Assembly (NCBI RefSeq): GCF_003265705.1
Contig: NW_020312968.1
Span: 1,060,305-1,124,304, forward strand
Origin: Callorhinus ursinus
Taxonomy: Eukaryota > Chordata > Mammalia > Carnivora > Otariidae
DNA: 64,000 nt
Direction: 5' to 3'
A model generated the notes under the pieces. The model was not told where the DNA came from. It saw only the letters and a list, made by a program, of their open reading frames with translations, and did not search any database. Made by a program: the position numbers and the translations under genes. Positions 44,170-56,299 of this stretch are shown here, one piece after another. Position 1 is the stretch's first letter. The number at the start of each line of letters is the position of its first letter.

Positions 44170-46065
44170 ATATAAAAATATATACAGTCCAGACAATCCA
44201 CAACACAACATTTATAATACCCAGTTTATAATCTAAAATTACTTGACACACCAATAGCCAGGAAAATGTAACCCATTCTTAAAGGAAAAGACAATTGATA
44301 CAAGCTAATCCTGAGATGACCCAGGTGCTAGAACCATTAGACAAGGACTTTAAAGCCACTATTTTAACTATGATCAATGAGGTAAAAGAAAACACACCTG
44401 TGTTTAATTAAAAGATAGAAACAGCACATAAGTAGGAAACATGTAAAAAAAGAACCAAATGGAAAGTTTAAAAGTGAAAATAGAAGATCTCAAATTAAAA
44501 ATTCACTGGATTAGTATCAAAAGAGCATAGAAATGATAAAGAAATGTTGATGATCTTGAAGACAGATCAATAGGAAGCATAACAGTTGAAGGAGAGAGAG
44601 AAAAAGACTAGAAAAAAAATAAAAAGAGATCAGGGATATATGGGACAAGTTTTAAAAGGTATTGTATACAAGTATTTATCTGAGAAGAAGAGGAGAGAGA
44701 CGATGGGACAGAACAAGATATTTGGACATATAATGACAACAAACTTCCCAATTTGGTGAAAGATACGCATTTATACAAAAAGCTTAGCAAACCCCAAATT
44801 GGATTAATTACAAGAACCCATGTTCCTGAGCAAGTCCTCCTCAAAGGAAAGCTAAGGGAATTTGCCATGACAAGGCAATGGTGCAAGATATAATAAAGGA
44901 AGATCTTCAGGCTAGAGAGAAATCATGCCAGAAGAAAAGTCAGATCTTTAGGAATGAAAGAAAAGAATCTAAATGGCAATAAAGGATTTCATGAATTATT
45001 ACAAAATCATGGGCAATTATTAAAAACTATTTTATGTAATAATTAATTTAAAGTACATGTGACTTTAAAGAAAAAAATGAGAAGTTTATAATGTATTCAA
45101 AGATCTAGAGTGAAATAATCAATAAAAAATTAGTCAAATTCTATAAAGTATTCAGAAGAGGGTAAGAAAAGAAACTAAAAACAACATGATGGTACACCTA
45201 AATCCAAACATAAAAATAATTTCATTAAATGTCTATAGAATAAATTATCCAATTACAAGGAAGAGATTATCAGAACGAATACAAAAGCAAGATCCAACTG
45301 TATGCACAGAAAATGTGTAAGCAAACATGTAGAAAAATATATGATGCAAGGAAGAAGTATAAGAAAGCTGGCTTGTATATATTAATATTACATAAAACAG
45401 ACTTCAAGACAAAGAGTATTTATTGTTGGGGGTAAAGAGTATAGATCATAACAATAAGAGAGTCAATAAAGTAGGAAGATATATAATCATAAATGTATAA
45501 ATGCTTAAAATGTTTCAAAATATATGAAGCAATTGACAAAATCAAAAAAGAAATTAACAGGTGCACAATCATAGTAGGAAAATTTAACTTTTAATACATC
45601 TCAGCAACTACAGAAAAAATTTAAAAATGATAGAGGATAAAGAGAGTAAGGAGGATTTGATTAACTGAATGAATAAGCACAAGGTGAGATATCCATACAA
45701 TGACATATTGTCTGGCCATGAAAAATGTAGGAAGTGCTGATACATACTGTAAAATGGATGAATCTTGAAAATAATAAATGAAAGCAGCCACTCACAAAAG
45801 ACAATATTACAGGATTCCATTTCTATGAAATATCCAGATTAGCAAATCTAGAGAAATAAAGTACATCAGAAATTGTTTAGGGTTGAGAGAAATTGAGAGA
45901 TATGGAATCGATGGCCAGACAACCCTGGATCCCTTTTTGAGATGATAAAGGAGGTTCTAAAACTGATGATAATGATGGTTTCACATCTCTGTGAATATAC
46001 ATATCAAAGCCAATGAATTGGTCAATTGTATGGTATGAATCATATCTCCATAAAGCTGTTTAAAC
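44170..46065 (+). mobile_element. Internally deleted old L1, HAL1-like
   Basis: Plus-strand order: ORF1-type sequence (about 44190-44950, with taatgacaacaaacttccca and gcaagtcctcctcaaaggaa), start of ORF2 endonuclease (about 45210-45590, with aagcaagatccaactgtatg), then a direct jump to the 3' region (from about 45660: gatatccatacaatgacata, ctgatacatactgtaaaatg). The whole reverse transcriptase is absent. It ends catatctccataaagctgtt. This may be a HAL1 ('half-L1') copy or a deleted L1M. Confidence 0.75.
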
Positions 46066-46274
46066 CAAACAAAAATGAGATAGAGGATCTGAACATTATC
46101 AATCACCTTGACCTTACTGATACTAAAAAACACTACACAATATTTACACAACCTTTTCTTCACACCACATGCAGGTGCTTAACATCTGCCATGTGTTAAA
46201 AGCCAAGATAGACTTGGGGACTATCTAGATGACTAAGACACATTCACTGGTTACATACAGCTGAGAGTACATAG

Positions 46275-46490
46275 CAGTGGTTCTCAGTGAAGGATTCTGG
46301 ATGTTTTGGGGGACATTCCTGGTTGCTGTGATGATTACAAGGTGCTTTTAGCATTTAGTAGGCACAGGCTCAAGATGTTGGACATCCTACAGGTCACAGG
46401 ATACTTCACACATGAAGAAATGCCCCATCTCCCACATGATTTCCCAATCTCTTACCAGACATTCATGTGGTGAAAACATTTTTGACATTA
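46275..46490 (+). mobile_element. MER20 hAT DNA transposon
   Basis: It starts gcagtggttctcagtgaagg and has gggggacattcctggttgct, gtgatgattacaaggtgctt and gacatcctacaggtcacagg, the MER20 order. The right end is decayed. Confidence 0.8.
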
Positions 46491-47096
46491 TCTGAGCCCA
46501 GACATTAACCAAAATGCACAAAAAAATTTTACAGTTTTAATTTACAGTGAATTCTCCAAGAATGCAACCATTATGAAAGTCTAGGAATAATTATACATAC
46601 TTTGTTTTGTTTTGTTTTGTTTTTGGAAGTTGCCAAGAGCTCTACATGGTTTTATAAACAATAAAAAAATAATAAATGGAAAAAAATTTAAAAAACAGCA
46701 ATTACTCTCTAGGATTTGAGTCACCAACGAAACACAGCTGCACTGGTTTGCATATGAAGCTGTCACCTTCACAATTATCCTATTTATTTGAGCCAGTGTC
46801 TATCTTAGTTGTCTTGACATTTAATCATGCTTAATATTTACACATATGAAACAGATACCATTTTATTATAAATTTTAATTTTCCTTTCATTTCTCCATAT
46901 ATTACAGGGAAGGCATTGTGATGATTTTTCAAATTATGAGTGCAGGTGAATTTCACTTTAGGACAGTGCAAGGGGCATGATGAGTTGTTGGATCTGATTA
47001 AAGATCCACCCATCTAGAGAGAAGGCAAGTACAGAAATGACTACAAAAGCATGAAACACTTGCTAAAATGGATGAACGTACAAGCAAGAGAAGGTA
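46491..47096. other. Unclassified stretch
   Basis: Contains a (GTTTT)n run at about 46601-46623. No gene or named transposon. Confidence 0.45.
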
Positions 47097-47582
47097 TATT
47101 AGTTTCCCATTGCTACTGTAACAAGTTATCACACATTCAGTGGCTTAAAACATCAGAAATGTATTCTCTTGTACTTCTGGAGCCCAGAAGTCCCAAATGG
47201 GTTTCACCAGCTTGACACCACAATGTTGGCAAGGCCATGCTTCCTCCACAGTCTTTAGGGGAGAATTAATTTCCTTGCTTTTTCCAGCTTCTAGTGGCTA
47301 CATCTATTCGTTGGCTTGTGACCTCTTCCTCCATCTTTAAAGCACATGACTCCAATCTCCGCTTCTGCCACTAATGTCATCTAAAGCCTAATTTCACTTT
47401 GCCTGTCTTTTACAAGGACATGTATGATTACACTTAAGGTCACTTGGATAATCTAGGATAATCTTTTGATATCCTTAACTTAGTCATACTGGCAAAGTCA
47501 TACCTGTCATATAAAGTAAAATTCAGAGGTCCTAGGGATCAGGACCTAGACATCCTTGGGAGGCATTATCCAGCCACCCACA
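47097..47582 (-). mobile_element. MaLR (MLT1-like) LTR, near full length
   Basis: Minus-strand LTR: tattagtttcccattgctac, cagtggcttaaaacatcaga, tctggagcccagaagtccca, ttccttgctttttccagctt, gataatctaggataatcttt and gaggcattatccagccaccc. No internal sequence lies beside it, so it is a solo LTR. Confidence 0.85.
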
Positions 47583-47659
47583 GAGGGGTATATAAGAAGA
47601 TCTGGCCAAGTCAGGGTGGGGGAAAAAAAAAAAAGACAAAGACTCACAGATTTTTAGTA

Positions 47660-48075
47660 TAAGGCCTAGTAGGCATTTGGATGGTTAAAAATTAACAACA
47701 ACAAATTAGGGGATGGAGCAGACAGAGTTTGAAATAGAAGGGTTTTTCCAAAGTAAAGAAAGTTAAGGGAAACATATAGGGAGGCATAAGAAAGAATGTC
47801 AGGTTTGAGGTGGAGGACAGGAAGCTCATTACTATAACTTAAACAAAATGGACAGGGGAATGGATCACATACAACTCCATAGGAGATACGCAACAAAATT
47901 TAGTAGATTTTTCTTCCCTCTAGACGATGGTGAATTACTGAGGAATTCTAAGCAAGGCAGTAATACAATCATATCAGAAAGAGCACTCGGATGGAGGTCA
48001 CTTAGGCAGGAGACCAGTAAGCAAACTGGACAGTAATATAGGCTAGAGATAATGAGGATTCAAATAATATCCTCT
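47660..48075 (+). mobile_element. Ancient mammal-wide repeat
   Basis: The 3' half wording (agcaaggcagtaatacaatc, atcagaaagagcactcggat, ggcaggagaccagtaagcaa, tggacagtaatataggctag) matches the ancient family at 56300. The Repbase name is uncertain. Confidence 0.55.
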
Positions 48076-49989
48076 AAGAGCATCTTTTTTTTTTCCTATT
48101 TCTATTTGCAAATAATCATCTTATTCACAGCCCGGTGTCTTTTAATGACAGCCCATAAATTGTGGAGTTTTCTTTTTTAAACTCATTATCTCAGAATTTT
48201 AATATGCTGAGGGTCACATACCAGGTCACAATCTCTGAAGATAGTCAAAGAGCAGTAACAGACAATTCTCAGAAACCTCTGGGAAAGTGAAAATAAATCT
48301 TAGTCTCAGAAAGATCCACATTGCTGAACCTTTGCCCTACTTGGTGGGAAATCACCTTTGAGAAACTTTAATTTCAGTCCTAAAAGCCCAAAGAGGGGGG
48401 CACTTTATATCATTGTATTTTTAAATGTTGCACTATATTGCCACTCAGAAAATAAGAAAAGAAAATCTATATATAACATCCCATTAATAGGATCCAAGAA
48501 TTAAAATATGTCTGCATTTGAAAATTTTTCCAGAGGCTTCTTTTCCTATTCCTTCTGTGAGAAAATTAAGGTGAAAAGTCAGAAAACTTGTTCTTGGCAG
48601 ACAAATTTTTCATTCACTCTACATGATGTTAAAAAGCACACTTCTGAGTCTAAACTACAATTAAGTTCCTAGAGCCCCTTTCTTCATCCGTGAAGTTAGA
48701 ACAGAAGAAATGTTTTATATTCTCTTCAACTGATCTAAAATTTTACCATGGGACAGTAGTAGATCATAATTAACATTCTCAAATATGTCCCACTATAATT
48801 GGAATGGAATTTCATATAAACAAACAATATAGGCCTCCTCACAAAACTTCTTCCTTCCCTTCTTCCTTTTCTTCCTTCACTTCTTTCCCTCTAATTCATT
48901 TTTAATCTGACTAATAAAATTAAATATCATGTTTAGCCTTCAATGACTCTACCAAAAAGGGGGTGCTTAAAATGTTCAGCTACCTTAACAGTTTCTGAAC
49001 TCCATTAGCCTTATAAGAGTAGATCATAGAGCTAAAATGGGAATAGATTCCAGAGGGATCTCCCTGCTGCCCACAATCAAGTCCCTCAGGAGACAATCTA
49101 GAAGATGTTGCAGTGGGCAAATGTATTATTCAATGCAGAAAGAAAGTATCCATTTGTGATTTACAACCATATCTTCTTTTACCTTCTTGGAGGTTCTGAT
49201 AAGCAAGCTGTCCCTTAATCTTTTCCAGAACAAGGGAAACGAGATAGATCATAGAGGTACATCAAAACAGCAAGCGAGAGATGAATAACAGAGGACTTAG
49301 ATATTATGTGTCCTCCTCTCTAATTGCAAATAGACAGCCTCTTACTGGAAAGAGTCAGAAATTTTTGTATAGGCTGCTTGTGCATAATAATTAAAGTCTT
49401 TTAATTGGACCTGTTTTCTATGAGAAGGGAAAATGGAGGTCAGGAGAATCTCAAGCCCCATGTATGGCATTTTCTTGAGGGTACACCTTAATAGGAGTTT
49501 TACTTCAAAGGAGACTGCTTCAGGTAAGGTAGATTTAAATAGCTACTTTTCACCAGTTGGTTCCACGTAAAACGCGAGGATGCAAATATGTTTCTAAGAT
49601 TTAAGTTCCAGATGCCCTAATTTCCATTACTAAAAATATGGATGATTAGATGTTTATAAAATCCACTCAGTTCATTACAATTAAAAGTTTTAGGTTAAAA
49701 GAACATTACATTCAGTTCAGTTCATGGTTGAGAGGATGAGGAAGTATGATAATTCCTTAGAAGCCCAAAGTGACAAGATATCATGAATTTAGAGGTAAGA
49801 GAAATATGGGGCCAGTGTTTTGTCTGGGAGATGTGTCCATCCCAGACAGACCAGAACTTAGGTTTTAATATACCATCCATTATTATTATTACTTATCTAG
49901 AAATAAAACCTGGGATGTACTCAGGTATAAGATTAGTTCTGAGATCCCAAATTAATCTAGGCCTTATCAAGTGAGGCAAATTTAAAAGG
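48076..49989. other. Unclassified non-coding stretch
   Basis: About 1.9 kb without a repeat I can name. A perfect octamer-type POU word, atttgcaaat, occurs at 48104-48113; single words of this length arise by chance. A short TTCC-rich patch lies near 48850-48890. Confidence 0.45.
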
Positions 49990-50535
49990 CAAAGTAAGGG
50001 GGTTGGGGGTTGGGCAAACCCACATAGGGAGAAGATAAGGATACAAACTATTTAATAAAAGATTAATCTTGTCCTAAGAGAGATATTTCCCTTGTCTTTT
50101 GTTCCTAGGAAATAACCTCTAGGCCCTTCGGATGCCCTGACTGATAAAAATGTGTTTGTTTACCTGATATTCTTGGACCATACCAGATAGTCCATGTTAA
50201 CAGTATGATTTATGGTGAAAGCCTTGGTCCCTGCAGAATCAACTTGACTCTTAGAGGAGCTAGAGACTAAGGTCAAACACAAAGACTGTCAGTTATGTCT
50301 ACATGACTGACCCTTAATAAAAACTCTGGACCTCAAGGCTCTTCTCTAGTTAGCAATACATACACCGTGGCTGGAAGTAAGTGTTGCCTGCATGACTCCA
50401 CCAGAAAAACAACTGGAAGCTCATGTTCAAGCTTCCTACTAAATTGCTAAAACTGAATGTGATGTAATGGAACTCTCAAATTTCACTATGTTTGTCCTTG
50501 CTCTGGTAGAACTAGAAAAATAAATTCATGTTCTG
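49990..50535 (+). mobile_element. ERVL-type LTR fragment
   Basis: Landmarks: aaatgtgtttgtttacctga, ccctgcagaatcaacttgac, ctacatgactgacccttaat, aaaaactctggacctcaagg, tagttagcaatacatacacc and tgactccaccagaaaaacaa. This order fits a mammal-wide ERVL-class LTR. Subfamily not certain. Confidence 0.6.
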
Positions 50536-50931
50536 AGAATTAACTAATACCTAATATTCTAACTGATACCTACATAAATTTGGATTGGAGGCCAGAATTT
50601 GTAATAACTACCTAGTCTGAAAAATCCACAAACGCTAAATTTAGTTAAAATCTGACCTTTAAATGACTGCCCTGAGATGCCTAGCATATGCCAAATAAAA
50701 AACCTCTTTGGAAGAACACACCAAAGACCTGGTCTCAAAGACTTTCCACAGGTAAGAGTAAAAGGTATATAAACTCACAATAAAATAAGTCACTAAAATT
50801 AACTGGAAACAAGCTATCATGCGTTAATACAGAAAATATAACCAATATGGACTCAGACCCCAAAAGACTGTAGATATTATAAAGCCAAATGTCTAATATA
50901 AAACAAGTATATTTATTGAGTCAAAGACATC
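50536..50931. other. Unclassified spacer
   Basis: No named repeat or gene. Confidence 0.45.
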
Positions 50932-51065
50932 TTCATTGTAACTCTGTGAGACTCTGAGCTGATGACCCAGCTACCCAGACACCTGACCCATAGAAACTGA
51001 AAGATAATGAATGTGTGGTTTTAAGTCACTCAATTTGTGTTAATACTGTTAACCAAGCAAAAGAT
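50932..51065 (+). mobile_element. MaLR LTR 3' end
   Basis: The words acccatagaaactgaaagat, aatgaatgtgtggttttaag and tcactcaatttgtgttaata are the terminal part of the LTR family seen at 18905. The rest of the LTR is missing. Confidence 0.6.
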
Positions 51066-51392
51066 AAATATCAATTAACCTTGGAGTTTATTGTTGAAAT
51101 GGGCATGTAGCTCTTCTACATTATTAAAATAATTTTTACAAAATATATAACCTCCTAACTATTAGAAGGGAAGTAGGGAAATTGAAGGGGAAAAGCCCAG
51201 TTAACCCAAAAGAATATGCATATTAAAATATACATAATAATTAAATGCTAAATAAAATAGGAAAATAAAACCAAAAACATCAGTAATCAAAATAAATAAA
51301 TACTGCAAACATTCTGGTTAAAAAACAAAGATTGAAAGCAAAATTCAAGTTTTCCTGTTTACAAAATTCACATTTAAACATAAAGACCTAGA

Positions 51393-51594
51393 GCGCGGTG
51401 CCTTGGTGAATCAGTTGGTTGAGCGTCCAGCTCTTTATTTCAGCTCAGGTCATGATCTTGGGGTTATGATATCAAGCCCCACGTTGGGCTCTGCACTGGG
51501 AGTGGAGCCTGCTTAAGATTCTATCCTTCTACCCACCCCCATCCCCCCACAGGCACGTGCACACACACTCTCTCTAAAACACACACACACACAC
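51393..51594 (+). mobile_element. Older CAN SINE with CA-rich tail
   Basis: Head gcgcggtgccttggtgaatc, core tttcagctcaggtcatgatc, then gcctgcttaagattctatcc and an (AC)n tail. Target duplication aaacataaagacctaga (51376-51392) and aaacacaaagacctaga (51595-51611) is 17 bp with one mismatch, and sits in L1 sequence. Confidence 0.95.
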
Positions 51595-51714
51595 AAACAC
51601 AAAGACCTAGAAAATTTGAATATTAAAGTGTATCCTTATAAAAACCAACCAAAAGAAAGCTTCTATAAATATATTAACATTAAAAAAACTCATTATGCGG
51701 AAATTATTATTTTT

Positions 51715-51955
51715 TTTACCTGTTCTTTCTTATGTTTTTAATTTTAGCCATTCTGACAGTGTGAGGTGATACCTCATTGTGGTTTTGATTTGCATTTCCC
51801 TGATGATTAGTGATGTTGAACATCTTTTCATGTGTCTGTGGGCCATCTGTATGCGTTCTTTGGAAAAAATGTCTATTCATGTTCTCTGCCCACTTTTAAA
51901 ATTTTATTATTGGTTTTTTTGGTGCTGAGTTGTATAAGTTCTTTATATTTTAAGC
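51715..51955 (-). mobile_element. L1 ORF2 fragment in the opposite strand
   Basis: The text agccattctgacagtgtgag, tgtggttttgatttgcattt, ggccatctgtatgcgttctt and tgtctattcatgttctctgc is reversed L1 ORF2 C-terminal region. Both ends are cut and no L1 3' UTR is present, so it is not a simple 3'-primed insertion, or its 3' part was lost. Confidence 0.85.
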
Positions 51956-52111
51956 TCAGATTATAAGGAAATATAAAAATATTATAACATATAGATAAAA
52001 GTTCAACTGAACAAGGAAGATTTTAAAAATCTAATCTTGTATGCACCTGATAACATAGCTTCAAAATGTATAGGGCAAACTGGCAAAATCCCAAGGAAAA
52101 AATGACAAAAA

Positions 52112-52487
52112 TACTGCTATAAACTGAATGTTTGTGTCCTCCCCCAAATTTATACATTGACACCTAATACCCAGTGTGAAGGCATTTGGAAGTAGGGCCT
52201 TTTGGAAGTGATCAGATTATGAGAACAGAGACTTCATGAATGGGACTAATACTCTTATAAAAAGAGAGCCCAGGGAGCTCCCTCTCTCCCTCTCCTACCA
52301 CGTTGACACAGCAAGAAGACTACTGTTGATGAACCAGGAAGTGGGTTCTCACCAGACACTGAATCTGAGATTGAATCTTGATCTTGGATTTCTCAACCTC
52401 CAAAACTGTGGGAAATAAATTTCTGTTCTTTATAAACAACTCTGTCTACTATAATTTGTTACAGCAGCCTGAATAGACTTGGACAAA
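52112..52487 (+). mobile_element. MaLR-type LTR inserted in L1
   Basis: Near full-length LTR: gctataaactgaatgtttgt, gtgatcagattatgagaaca, tgaatgggactaatactctt, gatcttggatttctcaacct, gtgggaaataaatttctgtt and gttacagcagcctgaataga. The L1 resumes immediately afterwards. Confidence 0.85.
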
Positions 52488-52887
52488 TATATCATAATTG
52501 AAAATTTTAATGTACTTCTCTTTGCAATTGATATACTAAACAAACATACAAAAATCAGTACGGATAAGGAAATTTGAACAGCTTAATTAAGTTGTTATAG
52601 ATAGACTTCCTGGCTTTTACAAGTGGAGAATATACATTCATTTCAAACACAAAATTAATTTTTGCAATAAGTGACTTTCCATAAGGTAAATTTTAACAAA
52701 TTCCAAAGAAACTGATAGTATGAAGTCTGTATTCTCTGGCCCCAATGGTATTAAGTTGTAAACTAATGACAGAAAGATAACTTTAAAATGGAATATGATA
52801 GTGACTGCTAGGCCAGTCATCCATTTTTTTTTATCATGTATCAGATGCTTTTTGATAACTAAACTATCATCTTGTCTGTCCTTTTGA

Positions 52888-53070
52888 TTTTTTTTTTAAG
52901 ATTTTATTTATTTGTCAGAGAGAGAGTACAAGCAGGGGGAGAGGCAGGCAGAGGGGGAAGCCAACTCCCTGCTGAGCAGGGAGCCTGACACAGGACTCGA
53001 TCTCAGGACCCTGGGATCATGACCTGAGCTGAAGGCAGACACCTGACTGACTGAGTCACCCAGGTGCCCC
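52888..53070 (-). mobile_element. CAN SINE with target-site duplication
   Basis: Minus-strand copy: aagattttatttatttgtca, actccctgctgagcagggag, gggatcatgacctgagctga, gagtcacccaggtgcccc. Flanks ttgtctgtccttttga (52872-52887) and ttatttgtccttttga (53071-53086) differ at two positions. Confidence 0.96.
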
Positions 53071-53164
53071 TTATTTGTCCTTTTGAACTAGAGTGAAAAC
53101 TTTATGTAACTTGTCTTAAATTTTATGAATTCATCATTTAGAAACTGATTCTGCCTCTACTCTT

Positions 53165-53650
53165 TTTGTGAGAGGTATCAGACATATAAAAGAATGTATA
53201 TAATTTATGTATAATAGTTGTGAAAAAATGATAAAAATGTTCATGTACTCTCCACCCAGCTGAAGAGAAATATTAAAAATATCTTTTATAGTCTTTATGT
53301 ACCCCTCTTCTACCAACCCAAGGAGCCATATGTTACAGTTTATGGATACATCACATATATACACAGCCCATATTAACCACACATATATTATCCCTGTGCG
53401 TAGTTTTGTTTCCTTTAGAACTTTTTATAAATAAAATCGTATTGTAATTTTTTGTGATTTATTCTTTGCTCAACATTTTGTTTATATAATTCTTCTGTAT
53501 CAATATATATCTCCTTCATTTTTATTCTTAATATTTCTTTGTGTGATTATGACAAAAATATTGATCTATTTTACGGTGATGGTAAATTGGGATGATTCCA
53601 ACATTCCTATTATTTTGAACAGTATATCTGTCCATCTATCTATGTAGAAT
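53165..53650 (-). mobile_element. Old L1M 3' region
   Basis: Reverse of old L1 3' wording: catgtactctccacccagct, ttttgtttcctttagaactt, tttataaataaaatcgtatt and ttgctcaacattttgtttat, then tggtaaattgggatgattcc. Strongly diverged. Confidence 0.65.
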
Positions 53651-55394
53651 ATTATAATGAACCCTATGTTGCCATTGTCTATATTAAAAAGTTATCATTT
53701 CTTAGCCAATAGTCCACTGGATTATTATGAAACAAAAGATAAATTTACTGTTGTCATATTGAATGTTTTAAATCTGTAACATTACCTTTTTTTTTTTTTG
53801 GTAATAACTGCATAAGAACTAAAATCCTAAGAAATATTTGGCTCTTTTGGTTTAGTCGACACATAAAAGTTAAAATCCTAAGAAATTTTTACCTGTTTTT
53901 ATATTATTACTGTTGTACACATTTGGGTATTATTAGAATAAAATAGTTTAGTATAATGAGCTAAATAAAGAAAAAAGGAAACAGGAGGGAGAGAGAGAGG
54001 AAAGAAAATTAGGAGAAAGAAATGTTTTGTGAAGAAGTGTTAAATTGTGTTTTACAGGTAAAGAATGTGAAGTCGTAAAGGGCAACTTGAATGGAGATAT
54101 TTAGTGCACATGAAAAAATTCAGGTCTAGAGTCTGGAAGCAAAGTGTGGCTAAAAATACAGGTGTATGCATTATTCACTGAAATGGTGCAAATACAAGAA
54201 ACTGCCAAAAAGAGGATGCAAAGGGGCAAGATTATAGTCTACGGAGGGGTCATGGGGATACACTTTTATAAGGTAGAAAAGAAGGAGAACATAAAGAAAG
54301 AGACTGCAAAGACAACCCATAGCATATATACAGGTGTCATGGAAATCAATTTAGGAAAAAAATGTTGGTGAAGGTATGATTGCTACATTTGGTAACGGAG
54401 CAGATTAACTATACGATTAACTATGTGATTGTTGAAGTATATTATGATTTCTTTGCATTTCTGTATACTTGGCCAAAGTGGCTTTCTGAAAAGGAAATCT
54501 TATTTCCTTATGGTTAGACGAATTTCAAACAGCTCTATAAAGAAATGCCAACTGCAGTCAGGTTCTGCCTTGTGACAGGAATGCGGTTACCCTCCCTATA
54601 ATAGCATTCCACAACTAGATACTGTGTTTCCCATAGTTGCATCCCCCAGATTCAGCTGTGGCTTTGAAAGATTAGAACAATAGAACTTGACACTAGCTCC
54701 ATAAACAGCAAGGGTGTCAAACTGGGATATTTTGCCATTGTGATTAGGCTTATTGTCATTATGTTTTGATGTGAGGATGATATCACAAGTTACTCTCAAG
54801 AAAGTAGGCACAGAAAACTTATTTAGTTTAAATATTAGAGTAAACCCTTCTCAGTGTTCCATCCTTGGATAGATACAGGGTGGGATAAATGGCAAGGCAA
54901 TCTTCGAAGCTTTGAAAGTGAGCAGCAAAGTGGCAAGTGGATTTAATAAGATCTTAGTGTAAGGCAAATATTCGAGGAAAAATAACAATTGAACTCTCTT
55001 CAGAGAAGGCCAGGCTCAAAGCAATCAATTATGATTCAGGAATGGGAGCAAAGAGTTATAAATACTTGCTCAAGACAAAGCTTTCTGTGGAAAAAAGACA
55101 AAAAGGAAATCCATAAATCTTCTAATGTTTAGTACTAATGTTTAAAAGCAAAACAGAATGTTACTGTCTTCTACAATATGATGGCAGTTCTAATACTGTA
55201 TATTTATGGCATTCTGATTGCTTTAAGTTCAAGGAAGACATAGAACAGCTGTAGAGAACAAGCAAAAGATACTTGTGGTAAGCCAAAAGATTTTTTGTTA
55301 ATTTGTTTTGTTTGCTTGGTATCTCTTTTGGGAAATCATCTCTTTTACATTTTTAAAACATCTAGTTCTGGTACAGTAAACCAAAATTACTCCC
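53651..55394. other. Unclassified non-coding stretch
   Basis: No gene or named repeat. Composition varies, with a T tract at 53786-53799 and a purine patch near 53975-54020. A 75-codon frame at 54144 is lysine-rich from AT-rich DNA and shows no motif. Confidence 0.45.
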
Positions 55395-55680
55395 GTACCA
55401 CCCCTAGCATGAGGATCTGTTTATGACCTAGTTCTATCCAATTAGTGTCCAAAGCGACAGTGACTGGTCCGAAGAGGGCCATGGGGCACAATTCGGGCCA
55501 ATGAGCCAACTGCGTGACTCGTGCTTATGCCACAGGGAGGGAAACATGGTCTTTCACTGGGATCACTTAGCGGAAACACTAGGGGAGCCTAAAGCTGCTA
55601 GTGGTTATCTTTGCCATCATATGGATATTGCTTAAAGGAATGAAAACAACACAGAGATAAGCAGAGCTAAGGGAAACAGG
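55395..55680 (+). mobile_element. LTR-like ancient fragment
   Basis: Phrases such as tgacctagttctatccaatt, gggcacaattcgggccaatg and tttcactgggatcacttagc read like the 'gtgaccca...ggccaatcag' portion of an old LTR-like repeat. Tentative. Confidence 0.4.
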
Positions 55681-55699
55681 AAAAGTGTGAGATTTCTTT

Positions 55700-55897
55700 T
55701 TTGGTGTTTTTTTGTTTGTTTGTTTGTTTTTTAAAGAGAGCGAGAGAGTGGGAGGGGAGGCAGGGGCAGAGGGAGAGGAAGAGAGAAAAATCTCAAGCAG
55801 GCTCCATGCCCAGCACAAGGCTTGAGCCTATGACCCTGATCAGGACCTGAGGCGAAATCAGGAGTTAGACACTTAATCATTTGATCTCCTGGACACA
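55700..55897 (-). mobile_element. Old, degraded CAN SINE
   Basis: Minus strand: (gttt)n tail, gagagcgagagagtgggagg, tctcaagcaggctccatgcc, gagcctatgaccctgatcag and tagacacttaatcatttgat. The head is too mutated to keep the usual gccaccca word. Confidence 0.8.
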
Positions 55898-56299
55898 GCT
55901 CTCGCCAGGATTCCAAATTACATGTGTCAGCCAGTTACCATTATCCCGACAAATACACAATTTAAAAGTAATAACTTTTCAGTTTTCCAAAGGAATAAAG
56001 TGTAAACAGAAAATCATGGGGGACCAAAATAGTATAAAATTGGACTGGACTTATTCAGCATAATTTAGAAACTGGTGTTATCCCCTGAAGCCCTTCCTCA
56101 AAAAAAATTTAAGATGAACTAAATATTTACAAAGTGTGAAATAAACATTACCCAAAGAGACTAAAAATATCTGTATCACAAAAGCATTAGTTACATTTAT
56201 GGAGGCCATATCTATAATGCCCTAACAAGGAAAATGACTTATCTGGGTCTTTTTATTAAACATCTATTGTCAGAGGCAGAATTTTGTAACCACTGTCGT
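55898..56299. other. Unclassified spacer
   Basis: AT-rich, no gene or named repeat. Confidence 0.45.

Larger units (their letters stand above)
51190..52830 (+). mobile_element. L1 ORF2 endonuclease fragment broken into four
   Basis: Pieces of one plus-strand old L1 can be joined: about 51190-51392, 51595-51714, 51956-52111 (tgtatgcacctgataacata) and 52488-52830 (attgaaaattttaatgtact, ggccccaatggtattaagtt). Their order follows the ORF2 endonuclease region. The breaks hold a SINE, a minus-strand L1 piece and a MaLR LTR. No open frame survives. Confidence 0.75.

Noticed and set aside
48104..48113. Octamer POU-factor site
   Set aside because: A single 10-base match in AT-rich DNA is expected by chance.
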